From Acanthococcus lagerstroemiae (taxonomy: Eukaryota > Arthropoda > Insecta > Hemiptera > Eriococcidae): a stretch of 64,000 bases of DNA. A program made the translations under genes and the position numbers. The notes below the pieces were generated by a model. It was not told the origin of the DNA and ran no database searches. It was given only the letters and a program-made list of their open reading frames with translations. Below are positions 21,224 to 33,185 of this stretch, piece by piece (the first letter of the stretch is position 1; every line of letters starts with the position of its first letter). The stretch is taken from positions 186,001-250,000 of the forward strand of contig CM063106.1 in assembly GCA_031841125.1 (NCBI GenBank), given 5' to 3'.

Positions 21224-24200
21224 CAAATAGGGTCCCGGACAAAATTTTAGAATCGCATTATATTGTGTAGACGCTTAGTACGAAGCATAAAGAAAACTAC
21301 TTCCGAAGTAGAATTTTAAAAAAATTCCATAGAAAAGAAGAAATAACGCATGTAAGTTGCGCTGCACGAAAAACGGTAACTCGATGTGCACCCTGTAGTG
21401 ATGACGTCACGTCATGCCAACTGAACGCTACGAGATCCGAGTTTCAGTGTAAGTTAATCCAGAAACAGCGTGAATGTCATTTACTTGTCCTTCTCGGGCG
21501 AAGTGAGATTTTGATTTCGAATTTCTTGATTATTCTCAGGGACGTACTGATGGGGAGGGGGGCAACCTACCCCCGTTGGAATATTTCATTCAGAAGTATT
21601 GGGAAGATTTACCATTTCAGTCAGACGGAGTTGGAAATATCGAACAAGTCAAAAGTTTAATTTTTCTTCTTTTTTCTTTTGACTTTGATTTTTGAGAATT
21701 GCGTTGAGAAATCGGGAAAATCCAACAAGTTAAAAGGTTTTTTTTTTTTGCTTTGATAATTGAAAATTTTGAGTTGAGTCAGCTAGGAAAATCTACCAAA
21801 CCTAAAAAAGTGTTTTTTAAAATTTTTTTTATTTTAACTTCGATGCTTAGAAATTTTGAGTTGAGTCCAGTCCTGTAGAAAGAAAAATAGGGTCTGGCGG
21901 AATTTCCACGCCCCCTCTCCTTCGAGTTCAATTTTTTCTTTTGTTACATGAGAAAAAATTATAAGTTATGGGATAAGAGGTTTCTTTCATGGTGTAAGGA
22001 GTGATATCGCTCGTCCAATACAACAACGTCATAACTCAAAAAACGCAATTTTTCAGGAGAGCAATTTGAAAGTTTAAAGTGCTATTAAGACGTGAACAAT
22101 TAATGAATAACATTAACGCATTCTGGCAGATGGAATTGAAACATTATAAATGTCATTCTTGCATTGACATGGTTTGACTCATACCATTACTCCTATGTGC
22201 TTAACTCAAAAATGCAATTTTTTAAGTTATGACGTTGTTGTATTGGACGAGCGATATGCTGATTTGATATGTACAGTGTATGATAGAAGCTCAGGCCTTT
22301 TAAAAATATCGGGTCCTCTTGAAAGTCCTGGTCCGGGGTATTTATTCTCCCTTTCTTCCCCCTCTCTCGACAGGGTTGGTTGAGTCAACTGAGCCTTTCA
22401 CTACTTTTGCTCCTCTCCCAGAATAAACTCTACGCCTGATTATTTTTCCATTTCACAGTGGTCATGAGTGAAGAAAGTTAGGAAATTAGGTACAGATGAG
22501 GGTGCATTAAGGACAAGTTGCTGCAAAATGTGCGGGGTACATACGTCCTATGTAGTATGTACCTGCTGTGACATAAAATAATGATCCGAACACTTCTTTT
22601 TTTTCGTGGTTTTTTCGTAATATTCAAAGAGGAAATGGGCGGGAAAAAATTGAAAAAATTGTATGTGAAGGAGACAGAGTAAGGAGTCATAGAGCACCAA
22701 TTATTCGGAGACAGACGGTAACATATGTGTAAGCGCAGACAAAAGAAAAGTACGAAACATGTACGTCACATTAATATTTGGACTACATGTATTTTGCCAT
22801 AAGAAATCCGACTTGATCTCACATTATTTTAACAGAAATCGGGAAAATGTAGTTTTAACGATCATAAGTTGATTTTTGTAAACTAGAAACATTATAGACG
22901 AAATTTTCACCCACATCATCATCATAGCTCCATGTACTGATAAATTAGAAACAGATCGGATGGTCGCAACTACTGTCTTTCTTTTTTGGTACTCGCAGAT
23001 GCCTATTATTTGCAATAGACGCTGGAGTTTTTATGTTTCAAATTTTTTCAACACATGACTAACTCCACATTCAATCATGCTACGATGTCGCAATATGACT
23101 CATTCTAATTCTGTAATTATTCAATTATTCAGGTATCAACTTTTGATCATCAAAGGAACATTTGAGCAAATCCTATTCAGAAAAATGTAATCAAATCCGA
23201 TTCCTTATGGAAAATTCGACTACTCTTATAACGAGCCTCACCATCTTCATGAAATTTGTGAAAGTCATAAGCTAATTTGATAACCTATTCCGTCAGAAAT
23301 TTAATCTTTCTCTTCACCGCATGTTCCGCTAGGAGGATCCTTGGTCTTAAGCCAGACACACAGACACATGGGAAAATAAATATCTTGATAGACCGGTAAC
23401 CGGATATCAGATAGATAGCTGGGTACAGGGGCGCAACCAGAACTTTGTTTTTGGCGGGGGATAGAATTTATAAAATGCATTAGCGTAGCTCGCCTAGTGT
23501 TCAGGGGTCTGGTTTTGACGAAGGGGGGGGGGTTAGAGAGGATGCCAAACTTCTAAATTAATCTTCCGTCTGTAAACCCAAAAACGGGTTTCTGTGGCAA
23601 ACGTGACAGAATGCAAAAAGCTCTTCAGATTGCAGCAACTTCAGAAGAACAATTAAAATTCCGAGAGTACCAAAAAGAGGGTCGCTCTAAAATGGCAAAC
23701 GAGAACATTAGGGTAGTCTTTATTTGAAATTATTATAAAAATGTCCATGGAAATTTCATTCTATTCCAACCATCTTCAGTATTAAAATTTTCCATGGAAA
23801 TTTACATATTCATCATGAGTAAATTGATGACGAGTATCTATACTGCATGTCCAGATACATTGGTACATGGATGTGTCTTATATTTAATGAATTTCCATGG
23901 AAATCCGTCGGGATTCTTAGTGTTGGTCGGAAAAACGTGATATCAATTTTAGGATGAGGGCCAACCAATAGACATTATATACATGTCAAAATACCCAGTA
24001 TCCGAATCTTTTTGTCCCGTCTAAATATTTTAGTTGCGTATGTTTCTGTGAAATTCTTTGTGTTTGTGCTTGCGGCTGGGCCATTTCTTCAGGGACCTGT
24101 TTGAGGTTAACCTGTTCTACCCTCCTCTGATTTTTTCAATTTTTCTCCTTTTCTAATCCTTTTTTCTGGCTCCCACATCTTTTTTTCACAGGTGTCCGCA

Positions 24201-24268
24201 TGTTTCTGTCCCTCACTATACCTAATTGTCTAAAGTACAAATTGTATTTTATTTTTGGATGAAAGTCT
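21224..24268. repeat. 3-kb dispersed repeat, complete copy (copy 1)
   Basis: Defined by alignment to the split copy at 36291-37895 plus 58621-59745. It starts CAAATAGGGTCCCGG and ends near TTGGATGAAAGTCT. It contains about three poly-T-rich units near 21600-21870 and a MITE at 22008-22253 that the other copy lacks. No terminal inverted repeats, LTRs or recognised protein. It may be a non-coding derivative of a LINE or another class. Confidence 0.8.
22008..22253. mobile_element. MITE (246 bp) proven by an empty site
   Basis: Inverted ends CGCTCGTCCAATACAACAAC and the complement extend about 50 bases (CGTCATAACTCAAAAA). The repeat copy near 37060 reads straight through GAGTGATATGCTG without it. 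The insertion duplicated ATAT (or TA, if the ends are taken as TCGCTCG). A TA duplication would suit a Tc1/mariner-type origin. Confidence 0.92.
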
Positions 24269-25441
24269 GTTAATTCTTTCCTTCATTAGGTCCCGTGATT
24301 TTAAATAAAACGTGTCTGTGTATCAGTTTATTTTCTATTTTTAACTTAGCTAGACACATTTGTCTTGTAAGTAATAAGATTTTGGTCATTTGTAACATCT
24401 TTCTCCTCCTTCTCCCCTTAGAGAACATCTCGAGAAGAATGCGTGTCATGTTTCATGTGACAAGTTACGTAGGTATATTATAGTAAGCGCCATGAGAACG
24501 CCTTTATTATGAAATGTGTATGTAAGTCAGGGTATCAAGTTAAAACTTATCGATGGATTGCTACAAATATCGCGCCGTAAATTGAATTTATTCATTTCAT
24601 TATACACAAGTAATTTTAAATTCTTTATCGTGCACTATCAGTGCTAGAGTTACAAATTTTATCCGTCCTTATAACCTTCCTTCGTGTGATCAAGTCTGAA
24701 GCTGAGAAATCAGTACTCTATGTTCAGGAATATAAAAAAAAATTACCATTTCTTCTTCAAACAATCGCATACGCGTATTAAAAACCCTTGCAGAAAGAAA
24801 GTACAATAGAACAAAAGATAGCCATAAAAAGAGGGTTGAGAAATCGGACAAAAAAGAGAGCACAATAACAGAATAGACACGTAATGACCCTGAAATGATG
24901 CTGAATAAACCATTTTAAAACCTGAATAAGTCCTGAAAGTTGCAATATATTGTGGAATGAACCTTTGCTAACTCTGAATGATCATGATCAATAGTCAGTA
25001 CGAGTCTTACGTAAGTCTGACTGAGTGGGTGAAAACAAAACAAAAAAAAAAACTAAACTAAAACTAAAAGACAAGAAGCGGCCGAAAAAATCCGAAAACA
25101 GGAATAAAATCAGGAAAAGACAGAAAGAAAAAAGAAGTGTAAAAAAACGAGTATTCAATTAAGCGGAAGCCACACGGTGTGTAAAACATCCTTAGACTCC
25201 CAGGACCCCTCATAGTATGGTTCCAAGATCGGGAGGGAGGTGAAAATAGTATAATTCGATTTGTCTCGCTTTCAGTCTCAGTATACTCTATATTCTTATC
25301 ATAATCAACTACTCGTCGTAATACACAATGAAGTATTTTACTAATAAATGATATGAAAGAAGTAGGTGAAGTGCAAGTATTTATAGAAGGGGGAGTGGAT
25401 CAAAGTGTTGGAGAATTAAAAGAATGTACATAAGTATACAT

Positions 25442-26471
25442 GTTAGGCTCAATTGCCGAAGTCGCTCATTGGGCGAAAAAATTGACCACAACGCGTTTTG
25501 GTGATAGCAAAACAACCACCAGTGCGCGAAATGAGCAATTTTAGTACAACCAGAACGCGTTTGAAATGTTGAATTACCAGATCGCGTTTTGGCCTATGTT
25601 AATCGTTTAAAAACAGAGCCACTACGCGTTCTGAAACCCTGGTTTACCAGAGCGCGTCCTGTTCTTTCAATTTTTAAAGTGAACTCGGGTAAAGTAGGAA
25701 GAAAGGAGGAACAGTTGAAAATAATTTTGGAATTTTCTATGGTTATAAAAATACGTCGTATTTTTTTTTTTTTTTTAACATAATTATAGGCTACTTATTC
25801 TTACACGATGAATTCGAGTGACATTTTGAGTTACATTTCATATTGTTCGCGAGGCATTTACATTTTCTATCGGTGCAATAGCGTTTGCAATTACAGTGAA
25901 CAAAGTCTTGCTCGCTGCCTGAAATTGCAGCGGATGCTGATCTTAAGGTCATTGGTGCCGTTGGAAGCACATCTGCGAGGGTAACGAACGTACTATCGGC
26001 GATAGTAAACTCATTTCGAGCGTACAAATTTTTAAGAATTCCCTCCTTTGTACCGACTTTGTACAATCCGGAAAAATTAATTTCAATGACCACGGCTAGG
26101 ACACTTCGGGGAGCTGCACGTCCGTGATCGACATCAGGTACACGTAATAAAATGTTTGTACCAACTGGAACCGGTGGAAATCTGGCATTTGAGCGCGATA
26201 GCATTTTTTCCGCTTGTCTTTTCAACCCATTCCTTGCACCCTCGCGTTGACATTCAACAGCCTTGGTCCTCGAACAACGCGTTGTGGTTCTTTTTATGCA
26301 AATTATAACAGACCAGAACGTGAACTGATCGTTTTGCATTTTACAACGCGTTCTGGTTGTTTCCTGAAATGCACAAACGCCGAATTTCGTGTACTGGTTG
26401 TTTCGCAATCACCAAAACGCGTTGTGGTCAATTCTTTCGTTCAATGAGCGTTTTCGGCAATTGAGCCTAAC
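25442..26471. mobile_element. Ginger-like DNA transposon, deletion derivative 1
   Basis: Inverted repeats start GTTAGGCTCAATTGCCG and continue about 60 bases (ACCACAACGCGTTTTGGTGA on both sides). A 4-bp duplication ACAT flanks it (25438-25441 and 26472-26475); with TGTTAGG as the end the duplication would not match. It carries the C-terminal end of a KRBA2-like integrase on the minus strand. At 1 kb it is too short for a complete integrase, so it is an internal-deletion derivative. Confidence 0.8.
25791..26240 (-). CDS. KRBA2/SCAND3-like integrase, C-terminal fragment with Cys-rich tail
   Basis: The open frame runs from 26408 to the TAG at 25791. The part upstream of about 26240 lies in or near the inverted repeat, so only the downstream 150 residues look ancestral. 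These include KRQAEKMLSRSNARFPPVPV, ILLRVPDVDHGRA and LYKVGTKEGILKNLYARNEF. They end in a Cys-rich tail of CNCKRYC, KCKCLANNMKCN and SKCH form. Family knowledge: KRBA2/SCAND3-type proteins carry a transposon-derived integrase followed by such a region. The catalytic core is absent. The complementary N-terminal domain occurs in the element at 27542-35477. The fragment has no stops but is unlikely to act alone. Confidence 0.78.
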   Translation of the reverse strand, partial: GARNGLKRQAEKMLSRSNARFPPVPVGTNILLRVPDVDHGRAAPRSVLAVVIEINFSGLYKVGTKEGILKNLYARNEFTIADSTFVTLADVLPTAPMTLRSASAAISGSEQDFVHCNCKRYCTDRKCKCLANNMKCNSKCHSNSSCKNK

Positions 26472-27664
26472 ACATACAAAAAGAAAAAAAAAAAAGAAAG
26501 AAGACAAATATGGGCACAATATGAATAGCTATTGTGGAAAAAAACAAGAGAAAAAAGATCGTGCTGCATACTATCACAAGAGATCATAAAGAGAAGAAAT
26601 TTGTAAAAACGGAATGGAAAAAATAGGACAAAAGTTACGAATTCGAGCGAAAGAATTGGTAAAAATGATTGCCTAAGCTAAATCAACTCACTGATAGATA
26701 CGTGAAAACAAGATTAAAATGAAACAGAAATAAAAAAAGTAGAATCGATTTCTGCATGTATTGTAACTAAGAACAGTACCTATACACGGCATATGAAGTA
26801 TACGAGTATGAGTAATACATAGGACGAGAGCATCAAAATTCTATCCAACATTCCTACAACTTGCCTTAATAACTTGGCAGCTATTCAATAGATATTGGTG
26901 CCGTAGTACCATAGAGTGTATACTTCTTAATTGAGTCATTAATAAGTTAAAATACATTTTGGGAAAGGTGAAAACTCCAAACTATTATTATAAAACAAAA
27001 CACAGGATAGGAAATTGTACCTATGAAACTCTTCTTACATTCTTACAGACGGTCCCCTAATGATTATAATTGAACATTTTGACACTCGACTTTCCCTTTC
27101 CCCCCTCCTCCTCTCTAGCAAAGACATTAATCTTCAGTTTGAGTGAAGACTAATATTAAAAGCTTATTAATTGATCCACAAAACGCGAATGATACCGAAG
27201 TATTTGAAATTTTGAATTTCAACACCCTCACCTTATAAGTACCTGAATTTTCAATTTGTGGGTTTATTAATATCAGAAGCGAATTTACCGACCTAGACAA
27301 CTGTACAGTGAATATGGCCGTTTCATATTTTCAATTAATGAAAGCTCGAAAAGTTTTCTTTACGGAAAATCCGTGCAGGACACAATTCAAAACAGAAATA
27401 CTCGCAATAAAAATATGATAATTGCGTGTCTCACTACTGAAGGGCCCGGTATACAATACAAAGGTTAGGAAACCATTCCAATGAAGAAGAAAAAATGTTA
27501 AAATTCGAAATTTCTGCTTGTAAACCCTGTGTCAATGTATCTGTTAAGAGCAAAGTCCGAAATTGTACTTTTCGGATACTGTACGGACAGTTTTGTACAG
27601 TTCGCGAAATAATATTTTTGCGCGAACGAAACTAGAAATGTACGTTAGGTACAGAATGCGATAT

Positions 27665-27887
27665 TGTTCAAATTTCCTCTTTACAGCCACGAAGTAATTG
27701 AACAGTACAGACTTTTTTTTTTCCAATCTCGTTATATTAAATCATTACGAGTATACAGACATGAGATTGTCACGACACAGAAAATCGTACAAACTAGGGC
27801 ATGAAAAACCCGGCTACGAGCCGAAGTCTAAAAGCAAGCGTCGAGTAGAATATTTAGTTTGGAGCGGGGATAGTGCGTATCCCAACA
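27665..27887 (-). repeat. Copia 3' LTR (223 bp)
   Basis: TGTTCAAATTTCC to ATCCCAACA on the + strand. Identical in outline to the 5' LTR except for about 72 extra bases after TTTACAG, ending in another ACAG. Confidence 0.9.
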
Positions 27888-28240
27888 TACTCCAATTTTT
27901 TTTTTTTAAATTAATATGCACAAGTAGACATACAATAACACAAAAAAAAAGTCAAATCAATTAAAATGTCGTGATATTAAAGAGAGATAAAAATGCATTG
28001 GACATGAAACATAAACTTTCTTTTTGGTAACTTGAAGGTTTCTTATCCTAAACAAAACAATTGACAAAAAAATAGTAAAACGAGATCTTTGCATGACGAC
28101 ATATAAATAACAGTGAGGCGAACAAAAACATGATGAAAAATAAATAAGTATGGTGGTGCTATATAAACACCTGTTCGACGAAGCACGAAAAAGTAGAATA
28201 TTTGGCTGACGGTAAAATAAAAAAAATATAAGTAAATCAA

Positions 28241-28504
28241 TTAGTAGACGGATAGGGCGAACCTCATTTCCCTGAAACGTTCAGCACCTACAGCCTTGGT
28301 CAATACGTCAGCGAGCTGAATTTTGGACTCGACTTTGTGAACGCTTATCACTCCCTTGGAAACATAGTCGGCTACAAAATTCAGTGCTGCCTCTATGTGT
28401 TTGGCGCGCTTAGAAAATTTACCTTTTACCGCAAGGGCGACAGCGCTCAAGTTGTCCTCATATATAGGGACAGGTTTGTCGATACTCACATTTAGACTGG
28501 TCAA
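28241..28504 (-). pseudogene. Copia RNase H, distal part
   Basis: C-terminal piece of the Copia RNase H: VPIYEDNLSAVALAVKG, KRAKHIEAALNFVADYV and QLADVLTKAVG, the usual end of Copia Pol. It joins the segment at 33186-33439, from which it is separated by the LINE insertion. The next stop is at 28241. Confidence 0.9.
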
Positions 28505-28975
28505 AATTGAATTGAATTGAATTGAATTATTATTTATTTATACCCTACCACTGAGTCTCTGCTCGTGTTGGTTGGGCTTATAATTTTACAACACGTGTAC
28601 ATTACAATTTTTTATTTACATTTACTTCGTGTATATTATGATATCGGTTAGTTTTTTATTTAGTTCAAGTTCACGTGTGCGTCATTCAGCTCTTTTTTTT
28701 CTATTATAGTTCGTATTACTTTTTTGTGTTTCGTTGTTTTTGCTTCTGTGATTGCTTGTCTATCGTCTGTGCTAAGTTTGTTAAAGTTTTGAATTCCTTT
28801 GTATGTACTTGTCCTTTTCCCAGAATTTGTTTTTATTTTTGGTAGTATTATTGTTCGGTCATTTTTCCTAGTTTTCCGAGTTTTCCCTTGTATGTTCTCG
28901 AGATATCCTTGTTTTTTTACATATTTAATTACACTAATTTCGTGTAACTCCTCTATTGTCGGAACATTAATTTCT

Positions 28976-30180
28976 TTAAATAATTCTTTTGAGCAAAATC
29001 TTTTTGGTTTGTTGTAAAGAATTTTTAAGAATTTTTTTTTGGCTAGGGATTACCGGTTTTAGATTTGTTTTGTATGTAGCCCCCCATGCCGAAATTCCGT
29101 ATTGGATTTTGGATTGAATCATTGCCATATATATTATTCGTTTCGTTCTGTTCGGTATCATATTTTTTACTTGTAAGGCTAGATAGATTGTTTTCAGAAG
29201 TTTTGCTGCTATCATTTTTAAATGTTCTTTCCAGTTTAGGTTTTTATCGATTGTAACTCCTAGATATTTAGTGTTTTGTACTTTTTGTAAGGTTTGACAT
29301 TCTCCCTTTGTACCATGATTCTTATCTTTACATTTTGTCTTGTGAACAAATATGTTTACTTCTTCGTTGTTTTTTCTTTTATTCTTTAGTCCAAACTGTA
29401 TGAAATTTGTTTTTTTAAAATTCAGGATAAAGTTGTTATTGTTTAGCCAGGTTATTATCTTCCCTAGATCTTCCTCAGTTTTTTGTTTCACCTTGTCCCA
29501 GGTTTCTCCCTTTTCTATCATAACTGTATCGTCTGCATATGAGATAATTTTTCCTTCAATGTCTATCATCCCTAGTTCGTTCATATATATCAGAAATAAT
29601 GTGGGTGACAGTGCTGACCCCTGAGGTGTACCTACCCTTGTTTCAAGATAGCTACTTTCGTCTTCTCCTATTCTAACTTTTGGTTTTCTGCATTTTAGGT
29701 ATGATTTGAACCACTCCAGCACCTTTCTTCCACATCCTGCTTCGTCAATTCTTTCTATGAGCTTCTCGTGTTCCATTAGGTCAAACGCTTTTGATAGGTC
29801 TTGGAAAACGGCGATACATTTTTTCCCATTATCAAGATAGCTTATTAATGTATTATGTAATTCATTAATTGCATCTTCAGTTCCCATATTTCTCCTAAAC
29901 CCTAACTGACTTTCCACAAAGTATTTGTTTCCTTCCAGATGTGCTATAAGTTTTCTTTTACTGCTTTTTCTATTATTTTTGATATATTTGATAATAGGGA
30001 GACTGGCCTATAGTTATTAATGTCTTGTACGGTTACCTCCCTTATATATTGGCCTGATAATAGCTTTTTATAGTTTACTGGAAAAGTACCAGTGCTCATA
30101 CTTAGGTTGATCAGGTGTGTTATAGGTTTTGCAAACTTGTCTCTATTATCTTTTATTATTTTTGCGGGGATTCTGTCCAT
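28976..30180 (-). pseudogene. LINE reverse transcriptase
   Basis: RT part of the LINE ORF2. The N-terminal block (29944-30180) has MDRIPAKIIK and INNYRPVSLLSNISKIIEK. The main block (28976-29917) has QLGFRRNMGTEDAI, FQDLSKAFD, GTPQGSALSPTLF and the catalytic YADD, followed by KYLGVTIDKNLNW. A frame change near 29930-29944 separates the two. Upstream frames at 30376-30573 belong to the same ORF2. Confidence 0.92.
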
Positions 30181-30842
30181 ACCTGCGGCTGCGTTTAGTT
30201 TTAGGCTGTTAATTATCTTCTTTGTCCTATGTACAGTTACTGGGTTAAATTTTTCCCATACTTGTTTTGTTACCCTATTGCTTTTGTTTTTCGGTATTGT
30301 GATATTTAAATCCCCTCTGTCCTTCCTTATTTTCTCTATTTCTTTTTTTATTATGTCTATTATGTTAGTATAGTGTTAGTTAAATGCCTCTGTTATATCT
30401 TGCTTATTTGATGTAATAGTTCCTTTAACCATTATACTTGTTGGATCCTTATTGTCCTTTATCCCTTTTCCATCTTTTACGACCTTATTGAGGGTTTTCC
30501 ACATTTCCTTACTATTAAAGGGAGTATTTTTTATTTGGATTGCATAATATTCCATTTTCCTTTTCTTTATCATGGCTGTGACTTCATTTCTGTACGCTTT
30601 ATACTGCCTATTTAATTCCTAGTCTTGGGGTTTTTTCCTCACTTCCAGGTGCAATCTATCTCTATATCTAATCTTCTGTATCAGCATTTTTGTTATCCAT
30701 GGTTTTAGTTTAGTATGTTTTTTCTTTTGTTTATACTTAAATTCGTTTTTCCTAGTATTCTTTTCATTATTGTGGCGAAGTTCTCAGTCGCTTCATTTAC
30801 ATCGGTCTTTTTTTATTACTTCCTTCCATTCTTGTTCGTTTA

Positions 30843-31243
30843 CAGGGTTGCCACTTTCTGGAAAACCGGGAAAAGTCAGGGAATTTGGTCAGTCAGGGAA
30901 AAGTCAGGGAATTTTCATTTAAGTCAGGGAAATTTTCTGAAAATAACAAACGTGTTCGTATTTTATCAGAGTAAACTTTTTTTATCATAACATAAGAATA
31001 ATGATAATCTATTCGCAAATGAAATAGTCTATAATATTGAAAAATATTACATAAATTACATCTGTACCTTCTTCTTCTCGATAGCGATTTTTTTTTAAAT
31101 CTGTATTGTAAAAAATTTCTGTGACTCTCCTCCCTCTGGGCTTTCTCGGAATCCTGTAAAAAAGTCAGGGAAAATTGGAAATGTTGGCCTGGAAAACCGG
31201 AAAAAGTCAGGGAAAACCAATCCTGAAAAAAGTGGTAACCCTG
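30843..31243. mobile_element. CAGGGTTGCCACT-ended MITE inside the LINE
   Basis: Ends CAGGGTTGCCACTTTCTGG and, inverted, CCAGGGTTACCACTTTTTTC. Flanked by GTTTA on both sides (30838-30842 and 31244-31248). The interior repeats GTCAGGGAAAA words. It interrupts LINE ORF2 downstream of the endonuclease end (SKITDHYPTLISI). No transposase; superfamily uncertain. Confidence 0.85.
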
Positions 31244-31299
31244 GTTTATATCTTTCTTTATTCCCACGTGATTGAGCCCTCTTTTGACAAGATTTACTT

Positions 31300-32105
31300 T
31301 CTTTGCTTTTTCTTTCTTGAGATCTTCTTTTTTTATTGAAATTAATGTGGGGTAATGATCTGTTATTTTTGAGAGTAGGACCACTGTAGTTTTGATTTCG
31401 TTTATATTTTTCATAGGGTAGAAAATATATGATATAGACATGTTCTTGTTTTGTTTGCTACTCTCGTGTACTCGTTTATGTAGGGAATTAATCCAATTTC
31501 CGCCATTGTATAGTTAGGTATAGGTTACTGAGGTCATTTAGGGTTCTAATATCTAGGTTGATGTCTCCTGCTATCATTATTCTTTTTTCATTCATTTTTT
31601 TATTACTGTTTATAGTTTCCTTTAGCTCTTTAATAAAGGATTTTGCATTTAAGTTTGGGGGTCTGTAAATAGCATATATTATAATATTCTCCCTTTCTAA
31701 GTCTACTATGAGCCCAATCATTGTTTCCGAGGTTATTTCAGTTATTTTGTATTTCTCAATGTTTCCTTTCAAGTAAACTACTACTCCATCGTTTTTATTT
31801 TTATTTCTTTTTGTGTAGTACATATTATATATTTTTATATTAATAGTTTCCTCGGTACCTACGTTTTCTCTTAGCCAGCATTCTCCTAATATGATTACGC
31901 TGGGGTTTATTTTAGTATATTCTAGTATTATTTGTAGTTCATCTAGATTTTTTGCAATACTTCGGATGTTAGCGGCAAACAATGTGAAGTAGTTAGTTTG
32001 GGTTGCGTTAAAGGCAGTAAATTGTAATGGTGTCATCGTCTTGTTCGTAATGTTTGTGTATTGTTGTAGTTTATTTGGGTTATCTTCACATGAAGTAGTC
32101 ATCAT
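31300..32105 (-). pseudogene. LINE endonuclease
   Basis: N-terminal apurinic-like endonuclease of LINE ORF2: FAANIRSIAKNLDELQIIL, INPSVIILGECWLREN, VVVYLKGN, IYAIYRPPN and IMIAGDINLDI, the usual order of catalytic blocks. A frame change near 31490 precedes the SKITDHYPTLISI block (near 31340), after which the MITE intervenes. Confidence 0.88.
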
Positions 32106-32255
32106 GTATATTAGGTTGGGTTTTTACTTTTATTTTCGATATCATAATCTCTAGTCTAGTTACCTGCATTATACTATTTTATCTAAATCTTCTTCGGTGT
32201 ACACGTTAACAATGGCACTGTGCTCTGTTTTCCTGCATTTGATTCTCCCTTTAAA

Positions 32256-33017
32256 CTACCAGAATTGCTCGTATTTAGCCGCCTTATATCTTGCCTTTGT
32301 CTGTATGTACAGGTCTCGATTGTTTTTCGTGAGATTCGCGTTAATGTAGATTTCCTTCTCTGGGGTACCTGTATTTTTATCGCTTTGCCTCATTCTCAGC
32401 TCCTTCTTCTTCTTATTGTGGATGAATCTGTATGCAATTCTGGAACTGTTGAACGTTACAATTATTATAGGGGGTAGTCTTCCCGCTTCTGTTTTTCCTC
32501 CTAATCGGCGGCTGTTGAGTATTTCTCCGTCTTGTAGAGGAACTCCTATAGCTGCAGCTATATTTTTGACTATTTGATCGGTTGATTCATCATTTGATAT
32601 CGGATAGTTATATATTTTGATATTTTTATTTCTGTCATGCTGTTCCTTTTCATTTATTACTTTACAGAGTCGGGCATTATCTTTCTTGACTGTATCCATC
32701 TCGGATTTGATGTTACCGATCCTCCCTTCATGCTCCTCTACTTTTCTGACAACTTCCGAATACCTTTCCTTCATTTCCTTTACCGCAGCCTCGATTATGT
32801 CCAACTTCTCTAATTTTTTTGTAATGTTTTTGAGCATGGCCAACGTTTTATCTTCTTTATCCATTTTTTCTCTGCAGTCTTTGCTCTTCCAATGTGAATT
32901 ATTTGGGAGTATACCACATATACAGTTATGGTGTATGGTAGACAGGCAGGTAGCACAGATGACAAGCAAAGTATTGTGAGAAACGAATGATCCACACTCG
33001 GCACACCTATTTACCAT
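32256..33017 (-). CDS. LINE ORF1 (PHD-like zinc finger, coiled coil)
   Basis: An uninterrupted frame of 253 residues. Residues 5-35 form a Cys/His finger (CAECGSF, CATCLSTIHHNC). Residues 50-125 are charged and heptad-like, consistent with a coiled coil. Residues 130-245 include KNIKIYNYPI and RLGGKTEAGRLPPIIIVTF, like the RNA-binding part of LINE ORF1 proteins. It likely coats the LINE RNA. The PHD-like finger at the start is known from insect CR1-type ORF1. Confidence 0.85.
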   Translation of the reverse strand: MVNRCAECGSFVSHNTLLVICATCLSTIHHNCICGILPNNSHWKSKDCREKMDKEDKTLAMLKNITKKLEKLDIIEAAVKEMKERYSEVVRKVEEHEGRIGNIKSEMDTVKKDNARLCKVINEKEQHDRNKNIKIYNYPISNDESTDQIVKNIAAAIGVPLQDGEILNSRRLGGKTEAGRLPPIIIVTFNSSRIAYRFIHNKKKKELRMRQSDKNTGTPEKEIYINANLTKNNRDLYIQTKARYKAAKYEQFW

Positions 33018-33185
33018 TTCTTAGAACATGTTTTAGAGTGATATTTTCACGCACAGTCACGAGCACGAATACCTTTTTTCTTGTTTGAATACAATACAAT
33101 GCAATTGCTACAAAGAAAGAAGAACGCACATTATCAGGATTTTAACGCTAGCGAACGCGTCTTTTACCTTCTAATATCGATGATT

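Larger units (their letters stand above)
28508..33185 (-). mobile_element. CR1-like LINE, nearly full length (4.7 kb)
   Basis: Non-LTR retrotransposon inserted in the Copia RNase H with a short duplication AAAAT (28503-28507 and 33186-33190). Order on the minus strand: 5' leader, ORF1 with a PHD-like zinc finger, endonuclease, RT, and a 3' end made of repeated CAATT units (28508-28525), typical of CR1/L2-type ends. It is broken by frameshifts and by a 401-bp MITE at 30843-31243. Confidence 0.9.
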
